Assembly: GCA_020026285.1 (NCBI GenBank)
Contig: JAHHQS010000195.1
Span: 1-6,255 of the forward strand
Direction of reading: 5' to 3'
DNA length: 6,255 nt
From: Parabacteroides sp.
GTDB lineage: Bacteria; Bacteroidota; Bacteroidia; Bacteroidales; Tannerellaceae
The translations under genes and the position numbers were made by a program. The notes beneath the pieces were generated by a model. That model was not told the origin of the DNA. It was given only the letters and a program-made list of their open reading frames with translations, and ran no database searches. Below are positions 5,698 to 6,255 of the stretch, one piece after another. The first letter of the stretch is position 1. Each line of letters opens with the position of its first letter.

Positions 5698-6255
5698 ATG
5701 AAATTTGCAACTATAATAAACGAATTTATATCAGGCGATTGGGGTAACGAAGAGTATTCAGATGAAACACCAAATGAAGTATATTGCATAAGAGGTGCTG
5801 ATATTGTTCCAATAATTAGACATGATTTCTCAAACATACCTAAGCGTTATGTTTCAGATAAAGCATTAGCAGAAAAAACTCTAAAAGTAGGAGATATTGT
5901 TGTTGAAAAGTCAGGCGGAAGTCCAACACAATCAACTGGTCGTGTTGTATATATATCAGAAGACTTAATCTCCGAGAAAGTAAATGTTGTATGCTCTAAC
6001 TTCTGTATAGCCTTTAGAGTGAAAGAAGGTTGGAATCCGTATTTTGTGTATCTTTATTGGCATTATATATATAATGCCAACGTCTTTTTTAATTTTGAAG
6101 GGAAGACATCTGGCATTAAGAACCTTCAACTTGACGTTGCGTTAAGTTCGATCCAAATTCAAGAATGGCAACTCTCTGAGCAAAACAGAATAGCTGACAT
6201 TCTTATGAATTTAGAATCAAAAATGAATATCAACAGTGCGATAAATCAGAATTTA
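5698..6255 (+). CDS. hsdS: Type I specificity subunit HsdS, 5' part (runs off the window)
   Basis: HsdS recognises the bipartite DNA target and holds the two HsdM subunits. Translation from ATG 5698 stays open for 186 codons to the window edge; family members are usually 400-450 aa, so less than half is present. An in-frame TAG at 5692-5694 makes this ATG the first possible start of that kind. The first target-recognition domain spans about residues 1-150, with GDWG at 13-16, IRGADI at 31-36, GDIVVEKSGGSP at 65-76 and GKTSGIKNL near its end. The central conserved helix begins after it, with EQNRIADILMNLESK from residue 161, matching the family pattern of Q, IA, L and a spacer helix that sets the distance between half-sites. 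The second recognition domain and C-terminal repeat must lie beyond the window. The recognition sequence cannot be read from these residues. A perfect 24-bp palindrome lies within codons for residues 120-128. No Shine-Dalgarno sequence is seen. Confidence 0.93.
   Translation, partial: MKFATIINEFISGDWGNEEYSDETPNEVYCIRGADIVPIIRHDFSNIPKRYVSDKALAEKTLKVGDIVVEKSGGSPTQSTGRVVYISEDLISEKVNVVCSNFCIAFRVKEGWNPYFVYLYWHYIYNANVFFNFEGKTSGIKNLQLDVALSSIQIQEWQLSEQNRIADILMNLESKMNINSAINQNL
6057..6080. repeat. Perfect 24-bp palindrome inside hsdS
   Basis: The half-site TTGGCATTATAT (6057-6068) is followed at once by its exact reverse complement (6069-6080). The match ends at both flanks (A6056 against C6081). It codes for part of WHYIYNAN (residues 121-128) in the first recognition domain. 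In mRNA it could form a stem of about ten pairs with a tiny loop. It could be a binding or recombination site, or a by-product of AT-rich codons. Confidence 0.6.

Noticed and set aside
1..6255. CRISPR array, tRNA or rRNA
   Set aside because: No regularly spaced direct repeats and no cloverleaf or rRNA-like sequence were seen on reading both strands.

Overview
The window holds most of a type I restriction-modification locus in the order hsdR-hsdM-hsdS, all on the + strand. It is preceded by the 3' end of an unrelated, unidentified gene and about 590 bp of AT-rich non-coding DNA. Several features suggest a member of the Bacteroidota (Bacteroides/Prevotella-like): low G+C, no Shine-Dalgarno sequence before any of the three hsd starts, and an exact TAnnTTTG -7-type promoter motif (TAAGTTTG, 591-598) upstream of hsdR. 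This assignment is an inference from style; there is no rRNA or other taxonomic marker here.

Layout. Bases 2-145 are the last 47 codons of an unknown protein. Bases 146-738 are non-coding but structured: a 26-bp near-perfect palindrome (389-414) with a smaller palindrome exactly 21 bp upstream, a stem-loop at 481-512, a likely promoter at 591-598, and a leader of about 135 nt before hsdR. hsdR (739-3909, 1056 aa) encodes the restriction/translocase subunit, with a complete PD-(D/E)xK nuclease motif and complete superfamily 2 helicase motifs. hsdM (3915-5549, 544 aa) starts 5 bp after hsdR and encodes the N6-adenine methyltransferase subunit, with DPSAGTGT and NPPF motifs. After a 148-bp gap, hsdS (5698 to beyond 6255) encodes the DNA specificity subunit. 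Its first 186 residues are present: one target-recognition domain plus the start of the central conserved helix. The window ends inside this gene.

How the genes work together. HsdM and HsdS form the M2S methyltransferase, which modifies adenines in a bipartite site chosen by HsdS. Adding HsdR gives the R2M2S enzyme, which translocates unmodified DNA using ATP and then cuts it. All visible motifs in R and M are intact, so the system looks functional as far as it can be read.

The enzymes themselves are of a familiar kind. The parts most worth a second look are non-coding or embedded: (1) the hsdM-hsdS gap, built of nested inverted repeats around an 8-T tract with a possible terminator/anti-terminator arrangement; (2) a perfect 24-bp palindrome inside the hsdS coding sequence; (3) the paired palindromes and a third related copy upstream of hsdR. 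These could control HsdS expression, act in recombination, or bind a regulator, but none of these roles is proven by the sequence alone.
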